Source of the DNA: an uncultured Acetobacter sp.
GTDB taxonomy: Bacteria; Pseudomonadota; Alphaproteobacteria; Acetobacterales; Acetobacteraceae
Assembly (NCBI RefSeq): GCF_937875265.1
Contig: NZ_CALLXM010000078.1
Span: 1 to 31,857 of the forward strand
DNA: 31,857 nt
Direction of reading: 5' to 3'
In this document: one piece after another, positions 7,957 to 16,335 of the stretch
Layout: every line of letters starts with the position of its first letter
Numbering within the stretch: position 1 is the first letter of the stretch
The notes under the pieces: model-generated
The model's database searches: none
The model's input: the letters and a program-made list of their open reading frames with translations, nothing else
What the model was told of the DNA's origin: nothing
Program-made: the position numbers and the translations under genes

Positions 7957-9429
7957 CTATCCCTTGATTTTATAAAGGGACAAAGAAAATTTATTAGGCC
8001 CGTTTTTGTGTTTATGCGGAATATTCACTGCATAAATCTGTGTGTAATGATCCTGAAGCTGCTGGCAGAGCGGTTCTTCAACCACATGCCGTTTGCAGCC
8101 CTCATAAGGCGCTACCACATAGAGAGGTCGTTGCTGGAGATCCTCCATATAGCGCTTCCACGCATTCTCCCTGAAAAGAATGTCGATATGATCACTGAAC
8201 AGATACACATCGAATGGTTTTAAGTCAGACTGATAAAAAACGGCATGAAAGGTTCTGATATCCAGAACTCTGGCATCCCCCACCAGCCGGGCAATGTGAC
8301 CATAATCCACACGCGACGTATACAGAGCAATATTGGAGTTTCTTTGCGCCTCGACCCCCATACATACCACAACTGTCACACACAGCGGGGTAAGAGCAAA
8401 GCGGGACGGCAAAGCATTTTCGCGGAGCAAAATAGCCAGCATGAGTGCTGCCGGTGCAAAACACAGCGTAAAGTAATGCTGATACGGATGCCCGGAGAGC
8501 AGCGTTGCCGGGAAGGCTGAGAAAAACCACACGGGCAGGATCAGAGTTCGGCGTGACGCGACCTCAGACAGCTGAACAGGAAAATGCCTGAACCAGCCAA
8601 CCAGAATGGGCAGCATCAGAGCGAGATAAAACGTCATCCAGCACATGCACAGCAGACGATCAGAAAGCGTAGCGCCATAGTGGGACAGAAAGCCTCGCTG
8701 CATGGAAAAATACAACGGCAGCGCTCCGTGCCCGACCATAAAATAGGGCGAAAACAGCGCGCTCAGCCCAACCACACCGCCAAAAATTGTCATGGAGCAG
8801 CGAGACAACCGGAACCATCCGGGGGAAAATAGCAGCAACGCGACCGGGCCGACAAAACACACGGCAGCTAGATAATTTACGTTCACCGTCAGGGTCGCGA
8901 TAAAGCCCGCCAGAAAAAACAGACCCGTTTTTGCGGAGTCTATTCCTTTCAACATTAACGCCAGACACAGAGCCTCACCCACCACCACAACAAGCTCTGT
9001 ATTGCCGGATAGCACATCAAAAATAGCGCCACAGACTGTCAGGATAGCAAACGCCACAATGCGGTTGAAAGACCCGAATACTCGGCCAACTGCGACAAAG
9101 ACCCCGCTTAACAGAACAGCCAGAAGTGTGAATTTTCCCGGATAAAAAGGAGCAAGTTTGTCCCACAGCCCATAGAACACGTAGGTGGCGAAGGGTTTGT
9201 GATCAAACGCATAGCGATAGGGCAGAACGTGATCCTGTAACAACCCGCGCCCGATGATAACGTAATAGGCCGGATCCCCATCCGAAAACGGGACCACGCA
9301 ATAACTCAGCACATACAGAGCAACACTACAGAGCTGGACAAGCTTCATGCCCGCAGTAACCCATGAAGAAAGAGGCCAGGTTACGATCTTTGAGAACAAC
9401 AGATTTTTCCTGCTTTCTCTTTCTCGCAT
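7957..9429 (-). CDS. multi-spanning membrane protein, GT-C (family 39-like) glycosyltransferase
   Basis: 490 residues with about ten or more hydrophobic segments, then a soluble tail of about 110 residues. After the first segment the periplasmic loop reads FSDGDPAYYVIIGRGLLQD (residues 48-66), then VLPYRYAFDHKPFATYVFYG. This resembles the acidic first loop and the PY..wD.KPP pattern of ArnT/PMT-type glycosyltransferases that use polyprenyl-linked sugars. Asp50 and Asp52 are candidates for the catalytic or metal position. The role would be transfer of a sugar to lipid, polysaccharide or protein on the outer face of the membrane, but acceptor and donor are unknown. The start ATG follows AGGGGAAACAGGC. 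No neighbouring polysaccharide genes were seen. Confidence 0.72.
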   Translation of the reverse strand: MRERESRKNLLFSKIVTWPLSSWVTAGMKLVQLCSVALYVLSYCVVPFSDGDPAYYVIIGRGLLQDHVLPYRYAFDHKPFATYVFYGLWDKLAPFYPGKFTLLAVLLSGVFVAVGRVFGSFNRIVAFAILTVCGAIFDVLSGNTELVVVVGEALCLALMLKGIDSAKTGLFFLAGFIATLTVNVNYLAAVCFVGPVALLLFSPGWFRLSRCSMTIFGGVVGLSALFSPYFMVGHGALPLYFSMQRGFLSHYGATLSDRLLCMCWMTFYLALMLPILVGWFRHFPVQLSEVASRRTLILPVWFFSAFPATLLSGHPYQHYFTLCFAPAALMLAILLRENALPSRFALTPLCVTVVVCMGVEAQRNSNIALYTSRVDYGHIARLVGDARVLDIRTFHAVFYQSDLKPFDVYLFSDHIDILFRENAWKRYMEDLQQRPLYVVAPYEGCKRHVVEEPLCQQLQDHYTQIYAVNIPHKHKNGPNKFSLSLYKIKG

Positions 9430-9570
9430 GCCTGTTTCCCCTACATGTTGAGACCTGAATTTAAAACACTCTCAAGTATTGGCCATGGTAGAACTCTTAA
9501 TTTCAAACCAATACCTACCCTATTTTGGGGGATGATCATAATAATTCTTTTTAAAGGCTATTTGACTTTC

Positions 9571-9614
9571 AAAATAAAAAAGCCCGGTACGCCTTCATGA
9601 CGCGCCGGGCTTTT
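9571..9614 (-). terminator. terminator of the sdh operon
   Basis: AAAAGCCCGG (9578-9587) pairs with CCGGGCTTTT (9605-9614), a 10-bp stem. On the minus strand it is followed by further Ts (complement of 9571-9577, TTTTATT-like). It lies 63 bases past the sdhB stop. The rest of the 9430-9677 gap is AT-rich and holds the likely promoter of the membrane glycosyltransferase gene; no ORF is supported there. Confidence 0.85.
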
Positions 9615-9677
9615 CTTATAGTTATAATGCCCACATGGGCAATATGCCTTGAAGCCGTTCAGAAAACAGAAAACGTT

Positions 9678-10460
9678 TCAGGCTTTACGCTCAATCTGCA
9701 ACTCTTTAATCCGGCCGATGGCTTTGGCAGGATTGAGCCCTTTCGGGCAGGTCTGCGTGCAGTTCATGATGGTACGGCAGGCATACAGCTTGAAGGTATC
9801 CTCCAGTGCATCCAGCCGGTTACCCGTATGCTCATCACGGCTGTCAGCAATCCAGCGGTACGCTGCCAGCAGAACAGCTGGCCCCAGATACCGGTCCCCG
9901 TTCCACCAATAGGACGGGCAGGATGTTGTGCAGCAGAAGCACAGAATGCACTCCCACATCCCATCCAGCTTGGCGCGTTCTTCAATGCTCTGCTTACGCT
10001 CGGCATCCGGCGGCGGCGCACTGTCTGACTGGAGCCACGGATTGATGGAACGCAGCTGCGCATAAGCTCCATCAAGATTGGACACCAGATCCTTGACAAT
10101 TGGCATATGCGGCAACGGATAGATGCGCACATCGCCCGTAATATCCTTGATCGGCTTCAGGCACGCGAGTGTGTTTTCACCGTCAATGTTCATGGCGCAG
10201 GAACCGCAGATTCCTTCGCGGCATGACCTGCGGAATGTCAGTGTGGGGTCCACATCGTTCTTGATATGGATAATCGCATCCAGCACCATCGGCCCGATGG
10301 TATCCAGATCAATTTCATAAGAATCCACTACTGGATTTTTATCATCATCTGGCGTCCAGCGATAAACCCTGAACGTCTTGACGTTTTTAGCACCGGCCAG
10401 CGCGGGATAGGTTTTACCTTTCCCGATTTCGCTGTTGCGCGGCAGTCTGAGTTCGACCAT
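9678..10460 (-). CDS. sdhB: succinate dehydrogenase iron-sulfur subunit
   Basis: 260 residues, normal length. It carries electrons from the flavoprotein SdhA to ubiquinone in complex II of the inner membrane. The [2Fe-2S] ligands are in CREGICGSCAMNIDGENTL plus the following C (residues about 80-101). The [4Fe-4S] and [3Fe-4S] clusters are bound by CILCFCCTTSCPSYWW and by CRTIMNCTQTCPKGLNP further on. The start ATG has an excellent site GGGAGG five bases upstream. It follows sdhA by 36 bases and is the last gene of the operon. Confidence 0.97.
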   Translation of the reverse strand: MVELRLPRNSEIGKGKTYPALAGAKNVKTFRVYRWTPDDDKNPVVDSYEIDLDTIGPMVLDAIIHIKNDVDPTLTFRRSCREGICGSCAMNIDGENTLACLKPIKDITGDVRIYPLPHMPIVKDLVSNLDGAYAQLRSINPWLQSDSAPPPDAERKQSIEERAKLDGMWECILCFCCTTSCPSYWWNGDRYLGPAVLLAAYRWIADSRDEHTGNRLDALEDTFKLYACRTIMNCTQTCPKGLNPAKAIGRIKELQIERKA

Positions 10461-10496
10461 GTTCGCCTCCCTTTTTCGCCCGTTCTACCCGTCGGC

Positions 10497-12308
10497 TTAG
10501 TAAACGCGCTCTTTGGGTGGGAAGACCTGCACATCATCAGTCAGAGTCTTCAAATGTACCGGACGGTAAGTCAGCTTTACGCTGCCCTTGTCATCCAGCC
10601 AGGAAACGGAGTGCTTCATCCACTCCTTGTCATCACGTTTGGGGAAATCATCCCGCGCATGCGCGCCACGGCTTTCATGCCGGGCCAGACCGCTTTCCAG
10701 CGTTACCGTTGCATTCGCCAGAAGATTTTCAAACTCCAGCGCTTCCATCAGATCACTATTCCAGATCAGGGAAGAGTCAGACACAGAAATATCGCCAAGA
10801 TCGTTCCAGATCTGGTGAATTTTATCTACGCCTTCCTGAAGACTCTCCTGCGTCCGGAAAACGGCTGCATGTGCCTGCATGTCGCGCTGCAAACGTTCAC
10901 GCATGACAGAGACTTTTGTGCCGCCTTTGGCATAACGTAGCTTGTCCAGACGGTCGAGTGCAGCTTCCCCTGCACCAGCCGGCAGCGGCTTGATGAAGTC
11001 GCTCGACTTCACCACTTCTGCTGCACGCTGGGATGCAGCGCGGCCAAACACGATCAGATCCAGCAGGGAGTTCGTGCCCAGTCGGTTCGCACCATGCACG
11101 GAAACACACGCAGCTTCACCCACAGCCATAAGACCGGGAACAACAGCGTCGGGGTTATCTGGTGTCGGACGAACAACTTCACCATGAATATTGGTAGGAA
11201 TGCCGCCCATATTGTAATGCACCGTCGGCAGAACCGGCACTGGCTCTTTGATGACATCCACACCGGCAAAAATCCGTGCCGTTTCCAGAATGCCCGGCAG
11301 ACGCTGGTGCAGCAGATCGGCTCCCAGATGTTCCAGATGCATCATGATATGGTCTTTCTTCGGACCACACCCACGGCCTTCCTTGATCTCAACGGTCATG
11401 GCACGAGACACCACATCGCGCGAGGCAAGATCTTTAGCGGTTGGAGCATAACGCTCCATGAAGCGTTCACCCTCAGAGTTGGTCAGATACCCGCCTTCAC
11501 CACGGCAACCTTCTGTTAGCAGGCAGCCAGCAGGATAAATTCCTGTGGGGTGGAACTGCACAAATTCCATATCCTGCGTAGGCAGACCGGCACGCATTGC
11601 CATGCCATTTCCATCCCCTGTGCAGGTATGGGCAGAGGTACAGGACTGATACGCACGACCATAACCGCCTGTTGCCAGCACAACCGTTTTGGCATTGAAG
11701 CGATGAATCGTGCCGTCATCCTGACACCAGGCCATTACACCACGACACGCACCATCATCATCCATGATCAGATCAATGGCGAAGTATTCGACAAAGAACT
11801 CAACGTCATGCTTCAGGCACTGCTGATACAGCGTGTGCAGAATAGCGTGGCCCGTTCGGTCAGCCGCGGCACAGGCACGAGGCACAGGTGCCTTACCATA
11901 CTCGCTCATATGGCCACCAAACGGACGCTGATAGATCTTACCATCTTCCGTGCGGGAGAACGGAACACCAAAATGTTCCAGTTCCTGCACCGCGGGCACA
12001 GCCTCGCGGCACATATATTCGATGGCGTCCTGATCGCCCAGCCAGTCTGACCCCTTCACGGTGTCATACATATGCCAGCGCCAGTTATCTTCCGCCATAT
12101 TCCCCAAAGACGCCCCGATGCCGCCCTGAGCGGCCACCGTGTGGCTTCGTGTGGGGAAAACTTTGGTCACGCAGGCAGTTTTGAGGCCAGCAGCCCCCAT
12201 GCCCAGCGTTGCGCGCAGGCCTGAACCGCCTGCTCCTACAACCACGACATCATAAGCGTGATCGACAATCCGGTAAGCTCCCCGGGACGGAGAGGTATTG
12301 GCATTCAT
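10497..12308 (-). CDS. sdhA: succinate dehydrogenase flavoprotein subunit
   Basis: 603 residues, normal for proteobacterial SdhA. It oxidises succinate to fumarate with covalently bound FAD on the cytoplasmic face of complex II. The dinucleotide motif is VVVVGAGGSGLRA (21-33); the flavinylated His is H56 in RSHTVAAQGG. Substrate-binding and catalytic stretches are QFHPTGIYPAGCLLTEGCRG and RYAPTAKDLASRDVVSRA, with HGANRLGTNSLLDL in the FAD domain and YRPVHL near the C-terminus. The start ATG has GGAG ten bases upstream. It is separated from sdhD by 98 bases, the longest gap in the operon. Confidence 0.98.
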   Translation of the reverse strand: MNANTSPSRGAYRIVDHAYDVVVVGAGGSGLRATLGMGAAGLKTACVTKVFPTRSHTVAAQGGIGASLGNMAEDNWRWHMYDTVKGSDWLGDQDAIEYMCREAVPAVQELEHFGVPFSRTEDGKIYQRPFGGHMSEYGKAPVPRACAAADRTGHAILHTLYQQCLKHDVEFFVEYFAIDLIMDDDGACRGVMAWCQDDGTIHRFNAKTVVLATGGYGRAYQSCTSAHTCTGDGNGMAMRAGLPTQDMEFVQFHPTGIYPAGCLLTEGCRGEGGYLTNSEGERFMERYAPTAKDLASRDVVSRAMTVEIKEGRGCGPKKDHIMMHLEHLGADLLHQRLPGILETARIFAGVDVIKEPVPVLPTVHYNMGGIPTNIHGEVVRPTPDNPDAVVPGLMAVGEAACVSVHGANRLGTNSLLDLIVFGRAASQRAAEVVKSSDFIKPLPAGAGEAALDRLDKLRYAKGGTKVSVMRERLQRDMQAHAAVFRTQESLQEGVDKIHQIWNDLGDISVSDSSLIWNSDLMEALEFENLLANATVTLESGLARHESRGAHARDDFPKRDDKEWMKHSVSWLDDKGSVKLTYRPVHLKTLTDDVQVFPPKERVY

Positions 12309-12359
12309 CGTGACGGCGCTCCCATGTGCGTTCGGCCTGTCATGTCTTCAGATTTCGTA

Positions 12360-12388
12360 CCGCCGCGACATGTGGCGCGAACCGGCGG
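12360..12388 (-). other. intercistronic hairpin between sdhD and sdhA
   Basis: CCGCCG (12360-12365) can pair with CGGCGG (12383-12388) around a 17-base loop, within the 98-base gap between sdhD and sdhA. No T-run follows on the minus strand. It could influence relative amounts of the membrane and catalytic subunits, or be a chance GC-rich pairing. Confidence 0.3.
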
Positions 12389-12406
12389 CACAGGCTTCAG
12401 GTCTGT

Positions 12407-12820
12407 TCAGGACCGCCGACTACCGGCAGCCACAAGCTTCACTACGGCAAGCACGCCCAGCAGCCCGAGCAGTGACGTGATAAATCTGACCAGAATACGA
12501 GCAGGCAGATGTGCCTTGCCGTGAACGTAGTCATCCACAATCACCTGCAGGCCCAGCTGAGCATGATAGAAGGTGGTGATGATCAGAGCAGTCAGCATGG
12601 TGGCATTCACCGGCTTACCGCCCCACTTCACAACGTCCTTATGCTCAGCGCCACCAAGGCGGAACATCTGGACGATAAACCATGTAGAAAGCGGCAAAAG
12701 AGATGCCGCAGTCACGCGCTCGGCCCACCAGTGCGCAGTGCCGGAGCCTCCGGCACCAAGCCCACGTGCGCGGCCAAGCTGTGAGCGCATGACGTCAATA
12801 TGAGGAACAGAAGCGTTCAT
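12407..12820 (-). CDS. sdhD: succinate dehydrogenase membrane anchor subunit
   Basis: 137 residues from the chosen start, MNASVPHIDVMRSQLGRARG. It anchors complex II and shares haem b and quinone binding with SdhC. The N-terminal RSQLGRARGLGAGGSGTAHW and ITTFYHAQLGLQVIVDDYVH, with the haem-ligand His in YHAQLG, are typical of alphaproteobacterial SdhD. Three hydrophobic segments are visible. ATG 12820 lies one base after the sdhC stop (TGACATG), which favours it over the longer ORF to 12907 and suggests translational coupling. Confidence 0.93.
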   Translation of the reverse strand: MNASVPHIDVMRSQLGRARGLGAGGSGTAHWWAERVTAASLLPLSTWFIVQMFRLGGAEHKDVVKWGGKPVNATMLTALIITTFYHAQLGLQVIVDDYVHGKAHLPARILVRFITSLLGLLGVLAVVKLVAAGSRRS

Positions 12821-12821
12821 G

Positions 12822-13295
12822 TCAGGAAACCTTTCCCGCTTTGGCAATGGCACGCGCACGTTTGGCGGCCACTCCCAGAAGCCCCGCTGCCAGCACGGTG
12901 CTGACACCGGCGGTGACCCCTACGGCAACCGGGCCATCCTTGTTCAGCTCTTCTTTTTCGTATCGCTTGCCACTATCCCAGATGAGGTGCCGGATGCCCC
13001 CCACCGTGTGATACACAACTGATGCCAGCCACCCCACCAGCAGAAGCTGGCCTGCGGGGTTACCTGTCACCTTACGTGCTGTAGCAAACGCCTTTGGTCC
13101 TTTGGCAGCAGCAGCAAGCCAGAACACGCCCAGTGCTGCGCCGCCCGTTGCAGCAACGCCCGTCAGGCGGTTCGAAATTGAAAGAACCATGGAAAGGCGA
13201 TAGCGGTAAATTTGCAGATGCGGCGACATGGGCCGCTGAATGAGTCTGCCGTCACTTCGGGTCCCTACATAGAGGGCCTTGCGGATATCCTGCAT
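12822..13295 (-). CDS. sdhC: succinate dehydrogenase cytochrome b556 subunit
   Basis: 157 residues, somewhat long (family about 125-130) because of a C-terminal extension rich in Ala and Lys. It is the other membrane anchor of complex II. The family signature RPMSPHLQIYRYR followed by LSMVLSISNRLTGVAA (about residues 21-50) contains the quinone-site Ser and Arg; the haem-ligand His is in VVYHTVGGIRHLIWDSG. Three transmembrane segments are visible. It is the first gene of sdhCDAB, which is a complete operon here. The 141-bp gap upstream should hold the promoter; I could not pick a confident -35/-10 pair. Confidence 0.95.
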   Translation of the reverse strand: MQDIRKALYVGTRSDGRLIQRPMSPHLQIYRYRLSMVLSISNRLTGVAATGGAALGVFWLAAAAKGPKAFATARKVTGNPAGQLLLVGWLASVVYHTVGGIRHLIWDSGKRYEKEELNKDGPVAVGVTAGVSTVLAAGLLGVAAKRARAIAKAGKVS

Positions 13296-13436
13296 TGTCA
13301 GCCTCGTATCCTGTCCGTCTATTCCTTATACACCGGCTCAGACCGGCGTTTCTGCATCGAAATTTGTCCTACGCCCCACCCGCAGACCGGTCAATTCAGC
13401 CAGCCAACACGAGCCCGCGAGGCAGGGCGACCTCAC

Positions 13437-14459
13437 TCAGCTGTGTCTGGGGAGAAGGTCCAGGGCAACCATTGTTTCCGCAATCTGCACTGCGTTCAGA
13501 GCCGCACCTTTCCGCAGATTATCGGACACACACCAAAAAGCGAGGCCATTGGGAACCGTGGGATCGACACGAAGGCGTGAGACATAGCTTGCATCTTCGC
13601 CAACACACTCAATCGGAGTCACGTAGCCGCCGTCTTCACGCTCATCACGCAGAATCACGCCTTCCGCTTCACGCAGAACCTCACGGGCGCGGGCCAGATC
13701 AACCGGCTCTGCAAACTCCGCCACAATGGCTTCAGAGTGACCGATAAAGACCGGCACGCGGACACAGGTTGCGATCACGGCCACATCGGGATCGAGAATT
13801 TTTCTCGTCTCCACGGCCATTTTCCATTCTTCCTTGGTCGCACCATCATCCATGAAGCGGTCAATCTGCGGAATGCAGTTAAAGGCAATCTGCTTCTGAA
13901 ACTGTTCGATCTTAGGCGGGTCAGTCACAAAACTGCCCCGCGTCTGGGAAAACAGTTCGTCCATCCCGTCTTTCCCGGCACCGGAAACCGCCTGATAGGT
14001 GGAGACCACAACGCGCTTGAGCGTGAACAGGTCATGCAGCGGCTTGAGGGCCACAACCATCTGGATGGTCGAGCAGTTCGGGTTGGCAATAATGTTGCGT
14101 TTCATGCGCTTGAGCGCGTCCGGATTTACTTCCGGCACCACCAGCGGCACATCCGGGTCCATCCGGAAATGGGAGGTGTTATCAATCACCACGCAGCCTG
14201 CTTTGGCTGCAATGGGAGCATATTTGGCTGAAACCTCACCACCGGGAGAGAACAGACCTACATCCCAGCCTTTGAAATCAAAGGTTTCAAGATTCCGGAC
14301 CTTGAGCGTACGGTCCCCAAACGAAATTTCACGCCCGGCTGATCGTGGCGATGCCAGCGCAACAATATCGTTAACGGGGAACTCCCGCTCGGCCAGCGTC
14401 TTTAAAATTTCACGCCCTACTGCTCCGGTGGCGCCTACAACTGCAACCCGATACCCCAT
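13437..14459 (-). CDS. asd: aspartate-semialdehyde dehydrogenase
   Basis: 340 residues, normal length. It reduces 4-aspartyl phosphate to aspartate semialdehyde with NADPH, at the branch to lysine, diaminopimelate, threonine and methionine. The N-terminal GYRVAVVGATGAVGREI (2-18) is the NADP Rossmann motif; the catalytic Cys is in IIANPNCSTIQMV; QAVSGAGKDGMDEL, RVPVFIGHSEA with the catalytic His, and SYVSRLRVDPTVPNGLAFW follow. ATG 14459 with AAGGGAAGA just upstream is chosen; an ATG six codons earlier is possible, and the longer ORF to 14837 runs into zwf and is rejected. It is divergent from zwf with a 112-bp shared upstream region. Confidence 0.96.
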   Translation of the reverse strand: MGYRVAVVGATGAVGREILKTLAEREFPVNDIVALASPRSAGREISFGDRTLKVRNLETFDFKGWDVGLFSPGGEVSAKYAPIAAKAGCVVIDNTSHFRMDPDVPLVVPEVNPDALKRMKRNIIANPNCSTIQMVVALKPLHDLFTLKRVVVSTYQAVSGAGKDGMDELFSQTRGSFVTDPPKIEQFQKQIAFNCIPQIDRFMDDGATKEEWKMAVETRKILDPDVAVIATCVRVPVFIGHSEAIVAEFAEPVDLARAREVLREAEGVILRDEREDGGYVTPIECVGEDASYVSRLRVDPTVPNGLAFWCVSDNLRKGAALNAVQIAETMVALDLLPRHS

Positions 14460-14571
14460 AACTCTTCCCTTGCTCATTCCTGCCAAAGCCTGACCGGGCA
14501 GGAAACCTAGACCAAACCGGGCATAAATGGAATTGCGGAGCGTATCCCTCAGCCGTCCAAGGAAATGAGAC

Positions 14572-16125
14572 ATGACATCAGCACCCACCCCGACCAGTGC
14601 TTCAGCTCCGGTTATCGCGCCTGCCGCCACCCATCCGGCCCCGGCCGGAACGCTGGTGATCCTTGGCGCTGCGGGAGACCTGACACATCGGCTCCTGGTG
14701 CCCGCACTATATGACCTGACGTGTAACGGCTTTCTACCTGATGATTTCCGCATCATCGGCATCAGCCTTGAAAAAGAAACCACCGAAAGCTGGGTCGCGT
14801 CCCTGCGCGCAAAAATGGAAAGTTTCACGCAGGACAAACATGCCGAATTTTATACTGTTAGCATCGACGAAGAGGCATGGTCCTGGCTTGCCAGTCGCAT
14901 GACGTATCTCTCTCTGGACTTCACATCCACGGATGCGCTCAGTGTTCTGCCTGCCGCTATTGGCACCGGCAATGCTGTGTTTTACCTTGCAACACAGCCA
15001 CGCTTTTTTGGCCCGGCAGCAGAAAGTCTGGCCCGGGTCGGGTTAATGGAAGAAGGCCCTGAGCGATTCCGGCGACTGGTGGTGGAAAAGCCCTTTGGGA
15101 CGGATCTGCGTTCCGCTCAGGCGCTGAATGCGCACCTCCTTTCCTTCCTTAAAGAAACCCAGATTTACCGGGTGGACCATTTTCTGGGAAAAGAAACGGT
15201 GCAGAATCTTCTGGCGCTCCGCTTCAGTAATCTGCTGTTCGACCCGCTCTGGCGGCGGGACTATATTGACCATATCCAGATTACCGCCGCTGAAACACTC
15301 TCAGTCGAAGGGCGCGGAGTGTTTTATGATGCAACCGGCGCCTTACGGGACATGGTACCCAACCATCTGTTCCAGTTACTGGCGTTAATCGCCATGGAAC
15401 CACCCTCATCCCTTAAAGCTGAAGCCATCCGCAATGCCAAACAGCAGGTGTTTGACGCAATCCGCCCCATCTCCCCGGAAAACGCCGTGCGGGGCCAGTA
15501 TACCGCAGGGACAGTAGCCGGACGCAGCATTGCCGCGTATCGCGCCAGCCCCGGCGTGAACCCGAACAGCATGACGGAAACCTATGCAGCGCTGAAAATT
15601 GAAATTGATACCTGGCGCTGGGCCGGGGTGCCCTTCTACCTGCGCACAGGTAAAGCCCTGAACTCCAACGTGACGGAAATTGTGGTGCAGTTCAAACAGA
15701 CACCGCATCCTCTGTTCCACATGGCAGATGGCAGCGCGCAAATGCCTAACCGCTTTGTCTATACGATCAGGCCAGAAAAAGGGGCAGACCTCTACTTCAA
15801 CGCCAAACATCCTGGCCCGGAAACGATAGTGGAAGAAGTCGTGTCCCAATTCCGCTACCAGAACGCTTTCGGGGCGATCCCCAATGTGGGATATGAAACC
15901 CTGCTGTATGATTGCCTTCAGGGCAACGCCACACTCTTCCAGCGTGCCGATAATATCGAGGCTGCATGGCGGTCTGTCGATCCGGTTCTGGAGGCCTGGA
16001 GCAAGACAACGACACCGCCAGATTTTTATGATGCAGGCAGTGATGGTCCCGCCGCAGCCGATGCCCTACTGGCACGGGATGGCCGCAGCTGGGCTACATT
16101 CGAACAAATTAAAAAAGATAATTAA
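14572..16125 (+). CDS. zwf: glucose-6-phosphate 1-dehydrogenase
   Basis: 517 residues, at the upper end of the family because of an Ala/Pro-rich N-terminal tail of about 25 residues. It oxidises glucose 6-phosphate to 6-phosphogluconolactone, the entry to the oxidative pentose phosphate route, which is the main sugar route in acetic acid bacteria. The nucleotide motif GAAGDLTHR is at 32-40, EKPFG at 172-176 and the catalytic RVDHFLGKE at 200-208, with RTGKAL near the substrate site later. AAGGA lies eight bases before ATG 14572. A terminator follows 42 bases after the stop. Unlike many genomes, no gnd or pgl gene is adjacent. Confidence 0.97.
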   Translation: MTSAPTPTSASAPVIAPAATHPAPAGTLVILGAAGDLTHRLLVPALYDLTCNGFLPDDFRIIGISLEKETTESWVASLRAKMESFTQDKHAEFYTVSIDEEAWSWLASRMTYLSLDFTSTDALSVLPAAIGTGNAVFYLATQPRFFGPAAESLARVGLMEEGPERFRRLVVEKPFGTDLRSAQALNAHLLSFLKETQIYRVDHFLGKETVQNLLALRFSNLLFDPLWRRDYIDHIQITAAETLSVEGRGVFYDATGALRDMVPNHLFQLLALIAMEPPSSLKAEAIRNAKQQVFDAIRPISPENAVRGQYTAGTVAGRSIAAYRASPGVNPNSMTETYAALKIEIDTWRWAGVPFYLRTGKALNSNVTEIVVQFKQTPHPLFHMADGSAQMPNRFVYTIRPEKGADLYFNAKHPGPETIVEEVVSQFRYQNAFGAIPNVGYETLLYDCLQGNATLFQRADNIEAAWRSVDPVLEAWSKTTTPPDFYDAGSDGPAAADALLARDGRSWATFEQIKKDN

Positions 16126-16167
16126 TTTAACGGTATTTAAAAAATAATAACGTTTTTATGTTTCGAG

Positions 16168-16195
16168 AAAAAATCCTGTCATGCAGGATTTTTTT
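16168..16195 (+). terminator. intrinsic terminator after zwf
   Basis: AAAAAATCCTG (16168-16178) pairs with CAGGATTTTTT (16184-16194), an 11-bp stem with a five-base loop and T-run. The T-run merges into TTGACA (16194-16199), a perfect -35 hexamer that could belong to the following adh gene; no convincing -10 was found at 16-18 bases, so the promoter remains a suggestion. Confidence 0.85.
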
Positions 16196-16335
16196 GACAC
16201 ATATCAATGCAGCTTTTCATCACACTCTGCCTATTGGAAAGAGAGTTTTCCTGATAACAGAAACGCGTCGTGCACATGAATCAAAGACACGACCCTCTGG
16301 AATTAGTTTCCAGCAACGAAAAAAGGACTGAAACA

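Noticed and set aside
10266..10940. Plus-strand ORF of 224 residues
   Set aside because: It spans the junction of sdhA and sdhB on the opposite strand; both are certain, so this is an antisense shadow.
14460..14837. N-terminal extension of the asd ORF
   Set aside because: It runs into the divergent zwf gene and has no match; ATG 14459 gives the canonical N-terminus with a good ribosome site.
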